Positions 26,264 through 34,457 are shown, numbered from the stretch's first letter. The stretch is DNA of 35,004 nucleotides from Bacillota bacterium (GCA_018818645.1 JAHIRQ010000141.1:1-35004), one strand, 5' to 3'. A program made the numbers and translations. The notes: generated by a model from the sequence alone, not told the origin.

Positions 26264-27460
26264 ATGGCTAAAAAGACAATTAGAGATATTGATCTTAAAG
26301 GAAAAAAAGTTTTAATTCGAGTAGATTTCAACGTTCCACTAAAAAATGGGGAAATTAGTGATGAAAACAGAATCGTTGAAGCACTTCCAACTATCAAGTA
26401 TGTGTTGGAAAAAGGTGGTAGAGCAATCGTATTTTCTCATCTCGGACGCGTTAAAGATGAAACTGACAAGGCAAAAAACAGTTTAGAAGTTGTAGCAAAA
26501 AGATTATCAACTCACTTAAATCAAAAGGTAACCTTTGTACCTGTGACAAAAGGTAAGGAATTAGAAGACGCAGTTTCTAATCTTAAGGATGGAGAAGTCC
26601 TAATGTTTGAAAACACTAGATTTGAAGATCTAGATGGTAATAAGGAAAGTAAAAATAATCCAGACCTTGGAAAATATTGGGCATCTTTAGGTGATGTATT
26701 TGTCAATGATGCATTCGGTACTGCACATCGTGCAGCAGCATCTAACGTGGGGATTGCTGCAAATATTAAAGATACAGTCGCTGGTTTCCTTTTGGAAAAG
26801 GAAGTTAACTTTATTGGTGGAACTTTAGAAAACCCAAAAAGACCTTTCGTCGCTATTTTAGGTGGAGCAAAGGTTTCAGATAAAATTGAAGTGATTCAAA
26901 ACCTACTTAAGATTGCTGATAAAGTCTTAATTGGTGGTGGAATGGCGTTCACCTTCTTTAAAGCAATGGGTTATGAAGTTGGTAAAAGCTTGTTAGAAGA
27001 AGATAAAGTTGAATTAGCGAAAGAATTATTACAATTAGCTAATGGTAAAATAGAGCTTGGTGATGATGTCTATACTGGAAAATCATTTGATCCAAATACA
27101 GAAAAAAATGTTCGCTCAATCGATTCCATTCCAGCAGATGAGATGGGTCTAGATATTGGGCCAAGAACTACAGCACTTTTTGAATCCTTTATTAAAGATG
27201 CAAAAACTGTCATATGGAATGGACCACTTGGCGTATTTGAATTTCCAAGATTCTCAGAAGGTACAAAGAGTGTAGCACAAACGATTGCAGACATTAAAAA
27301 TCAAGCTACCACAATTATCGGTGGTGGAGATTCAGCAGCTGCTGTTATTCAATTTGGACTACAAGAAGGATTTACTCATATTTCAACCGGTGGTGGAGCA
27401 TCACTTGAATACCTAGAAGGCAAGGTATTACCAGGTATCCAATGTGTTGATGACCTATAA
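26264..27460 (+). CDS. pgk: Phosphoglycerate kinase
   Basis: 398 residues, the usual length. Makes ATP from 1,3-bisphosphoglycerate in glycolysis. Landmarks: [14 protein letters not shown], the substrate-binding [37 protein letters not shown], and the nucleotide-binding WNGPLGVFE and GGGDSAAAV near the end. The SD AGGAGG (26251-26256) stands 4 bases from the ATG at 26261 and 7 from 26264; the latter is preferred. The stop overlaps the start of the next gene (TAATG), so this operon is pgk - regulator - HPr-like - tpiA. Confidence 0.98.
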   Translation: MAKKTIRDIDLKGKKVLIRVDFNVPLKNGEISDENRIVEALPTIKYVLEKGGRAIVFSHLGRVKDETDKAKNSLEVVAKRLSTHLNQKVTFVPVTKGKELEDAVSNLKDGEVLMFENTRFEDLDGNKESKNNPDLGKYWASLGDVFVNDAFGTAHRAAASNVGIAANIKDTVAGFLLEKEVNFIGGTLENPKRPFVAILGGAKVSDKIEVIQNLLKIADKVLIGGGMAFTFFKAMGYEVGKSLLEEDKVELAKELLQLANGKIELGDDVYTGKSFDPNTEKNVRSIDSIPADEMGLDIGPRTTALFESFIKDAKTVIWNGPLGVFEFPRFSEGTKSVAQTIADIKNQATTIIGGGDSAAAVIQFGLQEGFTHISTGGGASLEYLEGKVLPGIQCVDDL

Positions 27461-27999
27461 TGGATTTAGGTAAAAAAATTCGTGCCTTGAGATTAGGAAA
27501 TAGCTTAACTCAAGAAGAACTTGCGAATCGACTTGAATTAACGAAAGGTTACATATCTCAGCTTGAAAACAATCTTACATCTCCATCCATGCAAACTTTG
27601 TTTGCAATATTAGAAGTCTTAGGAACAGATGTTCATGAGTTTTTTAGTAAGGAAGAAGATGTAACTGCAGTTTATAAGAAAGAAGACTTTTATATTAAAG
27701 AAAACATAGAACTAAAGCATATGATTAGTTGGATTGTTCCAAACGCATTAAAATATGAAATGGAGCCCATTATCATCGATTTGGAACCAGGGGGACAATC
27801 AGAAATTGATGATCCACATCCAGGTGAAGAGTTTGGATATGTTTTAGAAGGTCAAGTGACATTAATTATCAATAAAAAAAGATATATTATTCGTAAAGGT
27901 GAAACATTTTATTATTTAGCAAATAAAGAACATTACTTGATGAATAATAGCTCCAATAGTGCTAAGGTTCTGTGGATTAGCACCCCACCAATGTTTTAG
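27460..27999 (+). CDS. XRE-family regulator with C-terminal cupin sensor domain
   Basis: 179 residues. Residues ~5-62 are a classic HTH_3 domain (IRALRLGNSLTQEELANRLELTKGYISQLEN). Residues ~105-172 are a cupin_2 barrel (HPGEEFGYVLEGQVTLII), as in PuuR-type and SutR-type one-component regulators that sense a small ligand. The start overlaps the pgk stop. The position inside a glycolytic operon, between pgk and the HPr-like gene, suggests control linked to carbon flow, possibly of this operon itself. The ligand and targets cannot be read from the sequence. Confidence 0.93.
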   Translation: MDLGKKIRALRLGNSLTQEELANRLELTKGYISQLENNLTSPSMQTLFAILEVLGTDVHEFFSKEEDVTAVYKKEDFYIKENIELKHMISWIVPNALKYEMEPIIIDLEPGGQSEIDDPHPGEEFGYVLEGQVTLIINKKRYIIRKGETFYYLANKEHYLMNNSSNSAKVLWISTPPMF

Positions 28000-28012
28000 A
28001 GGAGGAAAGAAA

Positions 28013-28258
28013 ATGGAAAAAGAGATTATGATCAGAAGTACACAAGGTTTGCATGCTAGTTTAGCAGCAAAAGTTGTTCAAACTGCATCAAAGTATGCAG
28101 TTGAAATTGAGTTACATTACTACAATAAAGTGATTGACTTAAAGTCTATCTTAGCATTAATGTCACTTGCAGTACCACATGGAGAAAATGTGCGTATCGT
28201 TGCAAGAGGAGCACGTGCTGAAGAAGCAATCAAAGACGTGTCTTCAATTTTAGGTTAA
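28013..28258 (+). CDS. HPr-like phosphocarrier protein with altered active-site flank
   Basis: 81 residues from the ATG at 28013 (SD GAGGAGG, 8 bases upstream); a longer frame starting at 27959 runs into the upstream gene and lacks an SD. The HPr fold is clear. The phospho-acceptor His14 is kept in GLHASLAAK, but the nearly invariant Arg and Pro after it (GLHARPA) are Ser16 and Leu17. The regulatory serine is kept in DLKSILALMSL (Ser45). This pattern suggests weak or no PTS phosphotransfer with retained HPr-kinase/CcpA signalling, in the direction of Crh. It sits between an XRE/cupin regulator and tpiA. Canonical ptsH is not excluded, and another HPr gene may exist elsewhere. Confidence 0.9.
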   Translation: MEKEIMIRSTQGLHASLAAKVVQTASKYAVEIELHYYNKVIDLKSILALMSLAVPHGENVRIVARGARAEEAIKDVSSILG

Positions 28259-28262
28259 GTCT

Positions 28263-29024
28263 ATGAAAAGAAGACCAATTATTGCAGGAAACTGGAAAAT
28301 GTATAAGACTAAAGATGATGCACTAGCATTTATCTATGCAGTCAATGTTGAAGTTCCAGATAAAGAAAAAGTAGAATCAGTGATTTGCTCTCCAGCAATC
28401 TTTTTACGTGATTTAGTAAAAAGAGAAGGGGAAAATTTAAGAATTGGTGCACAAAATATGCATTATGCAGATGAAGGTGCGTTCACAGGTGAAATCTCTG
28501 CAGCAATGTTAAAATCCTATGGTGTAGACTATGTTGTAATTGGACATAGCGAACGTCGTGCATATTTCAATGAAACTGATGAAACTGTTAATTTAAAACT
28601 CATTGCAGCACTAAATCAAGACTTGACTCCAATCGTTTGCGTCGGTGAATCTCTAGACATTAGAGAAGCTGGAACAACAGATAAGGTTGTTAAGAAACAA
28701 ATTGAAAAAGCTTATCTCAACGTAAGTAAAGACAATGCTTTAAAAACTGTTGTTGCTTATGAACCTATTTGGGCAATTGGAACTGGTGTGACAGCAACTC
28801 CAGATCAAGCAAATGACACGATTATTGCAATCCGTCATGTGTTGGAAAAACTATATGGTAAAGAAGTTAGCGAACCAATCCGTATTTTATATGGTGGTTC
28901 AGTGAATGTTAAGAATGTAGATAGCTTACTTGCAATGTCAGATATTGACGGTGCATTAGTTGGTGGTGCATCCTTAGATCCAAATTCATTTCTCACATTA
29001 GTACGTGCTGCATTAAAGAAATAA
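28263..29024 (+). CDS. tpiA: Triosephosphate isomerase
   Basis: 253 residues, normal length. Interconverts dihydroxyacetone phosphate and glyceraldehyde 3-phosphate. Visible catalytic parts: NWKMYK with Asn10/Lys12, VIGHSERR with the catalytic His, AYEPIWAIGTG with the catalytic Glu and the mobile loop, and the phosphate-binding ILYGGSV and LVGGASL. It starts 4 bases after the HPr-like stop and uses an AGGT-type SD inside that gene. Last gene of the pgk operon. Confidence 0.98.
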   Translation: MKRRPIIAGNWKMYKTKDDALAFIYAVNVEVPDKEKVESVICSPAIFLRDLVKREGENLRIGAQNMHYADEGAFTGEISAAMLKSYGVDYVVIGHSERRAYFNETDETVNLKLIAALNQDLTPIVCVGESLDIREAGTTDKVVKKQIEKAYLNVSKDNALKTVVAYEPIWAIGTGVTATPDQANDTIIAIRHVLEKLYGKEVSEPIRILYGGSVNVKNVDSLLAMSDIDGALVGGASLDPNSFLTLVRAALKK

Positions 29025-29026
29025 AT

Positions 29027-29048
29027 AAGACCTTTCTAGGTCTTTTTA
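29027..29048 (+). terminator. Terminator of the pgk-tpiA operon
   Basis: AAGACCT (29027-29033) pairs with AGGTCTT (29038-29044) around a 4-base loop and is followed by T. Confidence 0.9.
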
Positions 29049-29123
29049 TTATATTTTTTGAATATTTCCATTAAATTAGTTTGAAAATCAAAGAAATTAA
29101 ACAATGTGTAATCTCTCAAAATG

Positions 29124-29152
29124 TTGACTATTATCTAATTCATTGGTAAAAT
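29124..29152 (+). promoter_or_regulatory. Promoter of the first 2-TM gene
   Basis: TTGACT (29124-29129), a 17-base spacer and TAAAAT (29147-29152). One mismatch in each hexamer. Confidence 0.8.
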
Positions 29153-29185
29153 GAGTCTAGCGAATATCATGAGGGGGCGAATGGG

Positions 29186-29692
29186 ATGAAGCGATATAAA
29201 AGAAGGGTTTTTGTATTTGACACAATTTTTGTTTTTATCATGATAGCACTAGTCACCTTGTATGGACATTTAATTGCGTTTTATACTGCACATACCCTTT
29301 TTATCGTTTTCATTTTTATAATCATCATGACTGCATCCATCTATGTTCATGATGTAATCAGACAAGCTTTGCATCAAAAGATTAAAGGCTTACGTGTAGT
29401 TATTCAAGGTTCCAAGAAGAAAGTTTGTTTCCCCAATACAATCACAGTGAATGAAATAAGGAAAAAAAACCATCAACTGGTTTATCGCTATCAGGGGTAT
29501 AATATACCAGTATGCTTTGTAGAACACGTTGATCAAGAAAAAGCACACCTCTATCCATTTTGTGAGGTGGATGATGACACAGGTCATGTATACGAAGTCA
29601 TAGAAAACTATCGATATGAATTTTTTCTAGTTAAAGATATACATCAGAAAAAATACATTGTGAATCGCACTCAAGTCTTATCAATTGAATGA
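29186..29692 (+). CDS. Two-TM membrane protein of unknown family (paralogue 1)
   Basis: 168 residues, with SD GAGGGGG upstream. Two hydrophobic segments (~9-33 and ~35-57) form a hairpin, followed by a ~110-residue soluble beta-rich domain with the pattern YRYQGYNIPVCFVEHV ... VYEVIENYRYEFFLVKD ... KYIVNRTQVLSIE. The next gene has the same layout and matching motifs, so they are tandem paralogues. The soluble part, starting after a basic KIKGLR stretch, is probably cytoplasmic. I do not recognise the family, and no function is proposed. Confidence 0.78.
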   Translation: MKRYKRRVFVFDTIFVFIMIALVTLYGHLIAFYTAHTLFIVFIFIIIMTASIYVHDVIRQALHQKIKGLRVVIQGSKKKVCFPNTITVNEIRKKNHQLVYRYQGYNIPVCFVEHVDQEKAHLYPFCEVDDDTGHVYEVIENYRYEFFLVKDIHQKKYIVNRTQVLSIE

Positions 29693-29713
29693 CTAGTTAC
29701 TATATGCTAAAAT
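29685..29713 (+). promoter_or_regulatory. Promoter of the second 2-TM gene
   Basis: TTGAAT (29685-29690), a 17-base spacer and TAAAAT (29708-29713) with extended TG (29705-29706). It overlaps the end of the preceding gene, so each paralogue has its own promoter. Confidence 0.75.
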
Positions 29714-29739
29714 GAGATTAAGAATCGGAGGTATAACAT

Positions 29740-30252
29740 ATGTTATATGAATCTGTATCGAATCGAAAGCAAAAAATTTTCAAATCACATATTTTCTTCT
29801 TAATTGCACCTACGATTACTCTTGGAATTGTCATCTACTTATACCCAGGAAACCTTTTATTATGGACAATGAGTTATGTGGCTTTTTCTATGATGTTTAC
29901 GATTTCACTTTTAAATCATATTGGAAAGTTGAAGAAGACTCTTGTCGGATTAAATGTGAATGTTGTTTCTTCAAACAACCATATTCCCTTCCCTCAAAAG
30001 TTTCGTGACAAGCTTTCATCTGTCTCAGAATTCACAAAGTACTATCGATATAGAAAGCACCAGATTCCAACTAGCTTTGTAGAGTTTAAGGAAGGAAATA
30101 CAGTTTATTTATATCAAATAATTGAAGAGCCATGTGAAAAAGAAGTTTATCAAATTATAGAAATACATGATTTCCAATATGTTTTGGTTCAAGATAATAA
30201 CAAAAAAAAGAAAATTGTTCATTTGGGAAATCTAAGAGCTGCAACTGAATGA
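29740..30252 (+). CDS. Two-TM membrane protein of unknown family (paralogue 2)
   Basis: 170 residues, SD CGGAGGT. Hydrophobic segments ~18-36 and ~40-58, then a basic KLKKTL stretch and a soluble domain parallel to that of the preceding protein: YRYRKHQIPTSFVEF, VYQIIEIHDFQYVLVQD and KKIVHLGNLRAATE match its YRYQGYNIPVCFVEH, VYEVIENYRYEFFLVKD and KKYIVNRTQVLSIE. Overall identity is low, so the duplication is old. Same topology and size. Function unknown. Confidence 0.78.
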   Translation: MLYESVSNRKQKIFKSHIFFLIAPTITLGIVIYLYPGNLLLWTMSYVAFSMMFTISLLNHIGKLKKTLVGLNVNVVSSNNHIPFPQKFRDKLSSVSEFTKYYRYRKHQIPTSFVEFKEGNTVYLYQIIEEPCEKEVYQIIEIHDFQYVLVQDNNKKKKIVHLGNLRAATE

Positions 30253-30269
30253 AAAAATGATTGAGCACA

Positions 30270-30304
30270 AAAAAAGATGATTCCTAGGAACCATCTTTTA
30301 TTTT
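30270..30304. terminator. Bidirectional terminator between the 2-TM gene and rpsD
   Basis: AAAGATG (30273-30279) pairs with CATCTTT (30292-30298), with inner TTCC/GGAA and an A-C mismatch. T-rich tails are present on both strands, so it ends both convergent transcripts. Confidence 0.87.
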
Positions 30305-30306
30305 TG

Positions 30307-30906
30307 TTATCTGTTGTAGAATTCAACAATCAACTGTTCATTGATTTCCTGAAGAATTTCATTACGTTCTGGATAACGAACAAATGTTCCAACATTTGTA
30401 TCCTTATCGAATGATACGAATTCGACAGATGCATATTGTCCTTCAAGAGCTTCTTGAACAACCTTTAAGCCTTTAGAAGTTTCTCTAAGTTGAATTTTTT
30501 GGCCAGCTTGAAGACGATATGATGGAATATCAACTTTTTTACCATCAACAAGGAAATGTCCATGATTAACCAATTGGCGCGCTTGAGCTCTAGTTCTTGC
30601 AAGTCCTAAACGATAGACGACATTGTCTAAACGAGATTCAAGTAGACGCAAGAAGTTTTCACCATGCTTACCCTTCATCTTGTCAGCTTCATTGAAAGTC
30701 TTTCTAAATTGCTTTTCGGATACTCCATAAGTAAATCTAACTTTTTGTTTTTCATGAAGTTGATCACCGTAGCCACTTGTTTTAGAACGACGTTGTCCAT
30801 GTTGACCTGGTGCATAAGGGCGCTTCTTTAATTCTTTTCCTGTTTCAGAAATAGAATAACCTAAACGACGTGATATTTTCCATGATGGTCCTGTGTAACG
30901 TGACAT
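30307..30906 (-). CDS. rpsD: 30S ribosomal protein S4
   Basis: 199 residues. Primary 16S rRNA-binding protein that nucleates 30S assembly and, in Firmicutes, represses its own mRNA. The N-terminus [16 protein letters not shown] is of the zinc-less (C-minus) form, and the S4 RNA-binding domain is at ~90-155 ([32 protein letters not shown]). The SD AAGGAGGT precedes the ATG on the minus strand. It stands alone, away from the alpha operon, as in Bacillus, with a ~165-base leader. Confidence 0.98.
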   Translation of the reverse strand: MSRYTGPSWKISRRLGYSISETGKELKKRPYAPGQHGQRRSKTSGYGDQLHEKQKVRFTYGVSEKQFRKTFNEADKMKGKHGENFLRLLESRLDNVVYRLGLARTRAQARQLVNHGHFLVDGKKVDIPSYRLQAGQKIQLRETSKGLKVVQEALEGQYASVEFVSFDKDTNVGTFVRYPERNEILQEINEQLIVEFYNR

Positions 30907-31070
30907 AAATTTTTACCTCCTTTTTTATTTTTGGTAGGCAAAAACTGCAAAATACTTTAAATAAAGGTATCCCGTTGTTCTTTTCACCTTAAAGCAGTAT
31001 AAGGTTACTAGGGGCTCCAAATGAGAAGGGATCGCACTTTAAAAAATAGGCTGCCTGCTTTTTACCGACG
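30907..31070 (-). promoter_or_regulatory. Structured rpsD leader, likely S4-binding autoregulatory RNA
   Basis: The ~165-base untranslated leader on the minus strand contains several pairings: ACCTTA/TAAGGT hairpin, ATCCC with GGGAT enclosing it, GGTA...AGGC with GCCTACC between the leader start and the region just before the SD, and an A+T hairpin ATAC-TTTA/TAAA-GTAT. Autoregulation by S4 through such leaders is known in Firmicutes. The structure here is my hand fold. Confidence 0.55.
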
Positions 31071-31076
31071 CTATTC

Positions 31077-31105
31077 ATTTTACCCTATAGGGTATTAAAT
31101 GTCAA
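31077..31105 (-). promoter_or_regulatory. rpsD promoter with a perfect palindrome in its spacer
   Basis: On the minus strand: TTGACA (31105-31100), a 17-base spacer and TAAAAT (31082-31077). The spacer holds TACCCTATAGGGTA (31081-31094), a perfect 14-base palindrome that also covers the first bases of the -10. The -35 lies inside the end of the upstream methionine sulfoxide reductase gene. Confidence 0.85.
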
Positions 31106-31544
31106 TTGTTTTTACTAATAACTTAACGAAATCTTCGAAGAACTCTACGATTTCACTGTCAAAGCGGTTTATAATTGGACTATCTACATCTAGGACACCA
31201 AAAAGCTTGTCTTTGATGAATATAGGAACTACAACTTCACTTCGACTGTTTGAGTCACATGCAATGTGATTATCGTGTGATAATACATCTTTGATGACCA
31301 TTGTTTTTTTAAGTACTGCAGCTTCACCACAAACACCTTTTCCCAAAGGGATAACAGAGCAAGCGACATGTCCTTGAAAAGGACCTACTGTTAAGTTTAT
31401 ACCATCAAATAAATAAAAGCCTACCCAATTCAATCGATCGAAAGAGTCATTTAAGAAAGCTGATGCATTAGAAAGAATGGAAATTTGGTTAGGTTGAGTT
31501 TCTAAAAGCGCTAAAGCTGTTTCTAATAGTTCTTGATTTTTCAT
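31095..31544 (-). CDS. msrC: Free methionine-(R)-sulfoxide reductase (GAF domain)
   Basis: 149 residues, one GAF domain. Reduces free Met-R-sulfoxide, a defence against oxidation. The three cysteines are spaced exactly as in the E. coli enzyme: Cys62 (HVACSVIP), Cys72 (GKGVCGEAA) and Cys96 (HIACDSNSRSE), i.e. intervals of 10 and 24. Other family marks: NWVGFYLF, GPFQG and FGVLDVDSP. The SD GAGGTGGTGAT precedes the ATG. Divergent from thiI and upstream of rpsD on the same strand. Confidence 0.96.
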   Translation of the reverse strand: MKNQELLETALALLETQPNQISILSNASAFLNDSFDRLNWVGFYLFDGINLTVGPFQGHVACSVIPLGKGVCGEAAVLKKTMVIKDVLSHDNHIACDSNSRSEVVVPIFIKDKLFGVLDVDSPIINRFDSEIVEFFEDFVKLLVKTIDI

Positions 31545-31562
31545 GATATCACCACCTCATTT

Positions 31563-31584
31563 ATTATAACATATATGTTAAAAT
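31563..31584. promoter_or_regulatory. Back-to-back extended -10 promoters for msrC and thiI
   Basis: Minus strand TGTTATAAT (31571-31563) and plus strand TGTTAAAAT (31576-31584) lie four bases apart and together create the palindrome TAACATATATGTTA (31567-31580). Both genes lack good -35 hexamers. RNA polymerase can probably occupy only one at a time. Confidence 0.7.
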
Positions 31585-31601
31585 AGATATGGTGATAAAA
31601 C

Positions 31602-32879
31602 ATGACAAAGAAAATATTAATCCGTTTTGGCGATATGATGCTGAAAGGTCGAAATATAGGTTTTTTTATTAAGAAGGTAAGAGCACATTTAGTGAGTAGA
31701 TTGCAAGGACTAGAAGTAAAATATGAGTTCACTCATGATCGTATCTTTATCGGTTACGATGAGAAGGATGAAGAGACTATCATTCAAAGACTGAAACAAA
31801 TACAAGGAATCTATAATTTTAGTGTTGTATATGTCGCAAAGCCTAATTTAGATGATATGATCAGTAAAGCCATTCAAGTATTGAATATTGAAATGGACGA
31901 GCCTATGGTAAGGTTAAAGATAGAAACAAAAAGACATGATAAGAGTTTTCCAATGACAAGCTTGGAAATCACACAAAAAGTCGCAAGTCCAATTCTAAAT
32001 GGTGCAGACAAGAAATTCATTGTAGATGTTAAAAACCCGAAGGAAATTCTTTATCTAGAGCTTAGAAGCGATGTCGCATATGTATACATGAAAAGTATAA
32101 AGGGTATGGGTGGTTTTCCATTTGGAACACAAGGTAAAGGATTATTGATGATGAGTGGTGGAATTGATTCACCTGTTGCTGCATATCTAGCAATGAAACA
32201 AGGAATTGAAGTCGAATTGTTTCATTTTGAATCGACACCGATGACTCCTTTGGAATCTGTTCAAAAAGTAATTGATCTTTCAAAAATACTTGCTGAGTAT
32301 ACACCAACTGGATCGATTAAGCTTCATTTGGTTCCATTTAAGAAACTTCACGAGGAAATCCTAGATAAAGTATTTGATCCATATACCATAACGGTGATGA
32401 GAAGAATGATGTATCGTCTAGCAGAAAGATATGCAAAGAAGAAAAAAATGCTTTGCATTATCAACGGTGAATCCGTTGGACAAGTTGCTAGCCAAACATT
32501 AAATAGCATGCAAGTCATCGAAGCAGTAACAAAAATGCCTATATTAAGACCAGTACTTACGTATGATAAACAAGAAATTGTTGATATTTCTAAAAAGATT
32601 CATACATATGATATTTCAATACGACCATTTAATGATTGTTGCAGTATATATGTTCCTAAAGAGCCAGCAACAAGACCTATGGAAGTTTATGCATTAAAGT
32701 ATGAACGTGACATGGAATATGATAATTTATTGATAGAGGCACTTGATCAAATCAAAACAATAGAAGTCAGAAAAGATTCGAATTTTAATATATCGAAATA
32801 TGGATTTATGGTAAGTGAAGCATTAGTTCTTTATGAAAAGGAAATGATGGATAATGGTCATTACATCGAAACAAAATAA
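31602..32879 (+). CDS. thiI: tRNA 4-thiouridine synthase ThiI (no rhodanese domain)
   Basis: 425 residues. Residues ~1-60 are a ferredoxin-like domain, ~60-165 the THUMP RNA-binding domain, and ~180 onward the PP-loop ATPase with MMSGGIDSPVAAY (near 184-196). It adenylates U8 of tRNA and inserts sulfur. The C-terminal rhodanese domain of the E. coli enzyme is absent, as in Bacillus, so the sulfur must come from a partner desulfurase (SufS or a dedicated NifS-like enzyme). The conserved FNDCCSIYVP segment (~345) is present. Divergent from msrC; overlaps the next gene by 26 bases. Confidence 0.96.
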   Translation: MTKKILIRFGDMMLKGRNIGFFIKKVRAHLVSRLQGLEVKYEFTHDRIFIGYDEKDEETIIQRLKQIQGIYNFSVVYVAKPNLDDMISKAIQVLNIEMDEPMVRLKIETKRHDKSFPMTSLEITQKVASPILNGADKKFIVDVKNPKEILYLELRSDVAYVYMKSIKGMGGFPFGTQGKGLLMMSGGIDSPVAAYLAMKQGIEVELFHFESTPMTPLESVQKVIDLSKILAEYTPTGSIKLHLVPFKKLHEEILDKVFDPYTITVMRRMMYRLAERYAKKKKMLCIINGESVGQVASQTLNSMQVIEAVTKMPILRPVLTYDKQEIVDISKKIHTYDISIRPFNDCCSIYVPKEPATRPMEVYALKYERDMEYDNLLIEALDQIKTIEVRKDSNFNISKYGFMVSEALVLYEKEMMDNGHYIETK

Positions 32880-33555
32880 GTCATTTAAACTTTGGAAAAA
32901 CTTAAAACTCAAAAAATACCGTGATGCTCATGGTATGTTTTTGGTTTATGGTAAACATCTTGTTGAAAAAGCAAAAGAACATCACGCAATCTTAGAAATT
33001 TTGACGACATCTGAAATCGAAGGATGTACCACTTTAACCAAAGAGTTAATGGACGATTTACAACAAGCCGAAACCTATTTTGATTTAATCGCTGTTTGTA
33101 AAAAGAATAACCCAAAAATAGATAGTCCTAAGGTATTAATGCTTGATGATGTTCAAGACCCTGATAATGTTGGAGCACTGATTAGAAGTGCAGCAGCATT
33201 CGGTTTTCTACATATCATTGTTTCTTTAAAATCTGCAGATTTTTATAATGAAAAAGTGATTCGTGCTTCCAAAGGAGCTATTTTTGATGTATATTTAGAA
33301 AGAAAACCCCTTGAAGAATCAATACTTAGTTTTATTGATAAGGAGTATCAAATCATTTATGCGGATGCCCATGAAAGTGGAAGTGTCAATAAAACTAAAA
33401 AAACAGTTTTAATTCTTGGAAATGAAGGACACGGTATCTCTGATTCAATCAAGGCGTTATCAGATCAATCCATACATATTCAAACTGAAAATGTTGAAAG
33501 TCTTAATGTCAGTGTAGCTGGCGGAATTTTAATGTATGAGTGGAGAAAACTATGA
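32854..33555 (+). CDS. TrmH/SpoU-family RNA 2'-O-methyltransferase
   Basis: 233 residues, a SPOUT-fold methylase. The N-terminal substrate-binding part (FLVYGKHLVEKAKE) is followed by the three SpoU motifs: NVGALIRSAAAFG (~107-119), LILGNEGHGIS (~188-198) and ESLNVSVAGGILMYEW (~214-229). It should methylate ribose in 23S rRNA or tRNA with S-adenosylmethionine; the exact target cannot be named. The start overlaps thiI by 26 bases, and the stop overlaps the next start (ATGA), so the three genes form one translation-coupled unit. Confidence 0.92.
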   Translation: MVITSKQNKSFKLWKNLKLKKYRDAHGMFLVYGKHLVEKAKEHHAILEILTTSEIEGCTTLTKELMDDLQQAETYFDLIAVCKKNNPKIDSPKVLMLDDVQDPDNVGALIRSAAAFGFLHIIVSLKSADFYNEKVIRASKGAIFDVYLERKPLEESILSFIDKEYQIIYADAHESGSVNKTKKTVLILGNEGHGISDSIKALSDQSIHIQTENVESLNVSVAGGILMYEWRKL

Positions 33556-34457
33556 AACCAAACATCACAGGATTTTTTGATTATGATGGGACAGCATCCT
33601 TTCAGGATCAAATCGCAATCGCACAAAAAAATCAATTAGATTACATTTGCTTAAGATCATATAATGGTGAACGGATTATTGAACTTAGTGACGGTGATTT
33701 AAAAAAGATTTTGCTAGAATTAAAAACAGCAAAACTAAAAATTGCTATCCTAGATACGGGTATTCAATCCTATGATATCTATGATGACAGAAAGCATGCT
33801 GAAGCCTTAGATGAATTTAAATATATGATTAAAGTTGCTGATAAGCTCAAAGTTAGCTATCTATTTTTTAGGTTACCTAAATTCAATGATGTTATTGAAG
33901 AATATGAGAATATCTATAAAAGACTAGAACCATATGTAGAAGCAGCAATGAAAAACAGCAAAAAAATAATAATATTACCTGTGAATGGATATAAGGCGAA
34001 TACGTATGTTTATCTATTAAAAAAGATTAAATCCAATACACTAAGCTTAGCCTTTGATCCTGTAGCAATCATGATGAATAATGAATCTACAACAACTGCT
34101 TACCGATTACTGAGAACAATGATTGGAGCATTTATAGCTGAAGATGCAGATCATCAAAATGTTCCTAAATTACTCGGATATGGTAAAACAGATATCATTA
34201 CAATATTTAAAAAATTACTTCGAGATAGATATTCTGGATTTTTAATGGTAGATAATAAATTTCATACAAGTGTTTTTAATGAAGAACCACAAAAGGTGGG
34301 ATTCTTCAAGAAAATATTTTCAAATGACAAAAAGAAAAAAGAAAACGAAATGTCAGATTTATCTAAAAAGATTTTTCCGAATGAAGAAACAAAAAATGTC
34401 ACCATCGATGACATTTTAGAAAATCAAATCAAAGTACTTCGAGTTATATTTAAATAG
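33552..34457 (+). CDS. TIM-barrel protein related to sugar-phosphate isomerases/epimerases
   Basis: 301 residues from the ATG at 33552, with GGAG 6 bases upstream; a GTG 12 bases earlier is unlikely. The pattern of alternating strands and helices (LDYICLRS, LKIAILDTGI, VSYLFFRL, KKIIILPVNG, LSLAFDPVAIM, GAFIAEDAD) resembles xylose-isomerase-like/AP-endonuclease-2-fold proteins. Residues ~245-301 are an extra Lys/Glu-rich tail. The usual metal-binding His/Glu residues are not obvious, so enzyme activity is uncertain. It ends overlapping the convergent def gene by 8 bases, with no terminator between them. Confidence 0.7.
   Translation: MKPNITGFFDYDGTASFQDQIAIAQKNQLDYICLRSYNGERIIELSDGDLKKILLELKTAKLKIAILDTGIQSYDIYDDRKHAEALDEFKYMIKVADKLKVSYLFFRLPKFNDVIEEYENIYKRLEPYVEAAMKNSKKIIILPVNGYKANTYVYLLKKIKSNTLSLAFDPVAIMMNNESTTTAYRLLRTMIGAFIAEDADHQNVPKLLGYGKTDIITIFKKLLRDRYSGFLMVDNKFHTSVFNEEPQKVGFFKKIFSNDKKKKENEMSDLSKKIFPNEETKNVTIDDILENQIKVLRVIFK

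Noticed and set aside
27959-28012. An 18-codon N-terminal extension of the HPr-like gene
   Set aside because: It lies inside the end of the upstream regulator gene, has no SD, and HPr proteins start just before the first strand, which fits the ATG at 28013.
32062-32307. Minus-strand frame inside thiI
   Set aside because: A shadow of thiI with no SD or recognisable protein pattern.
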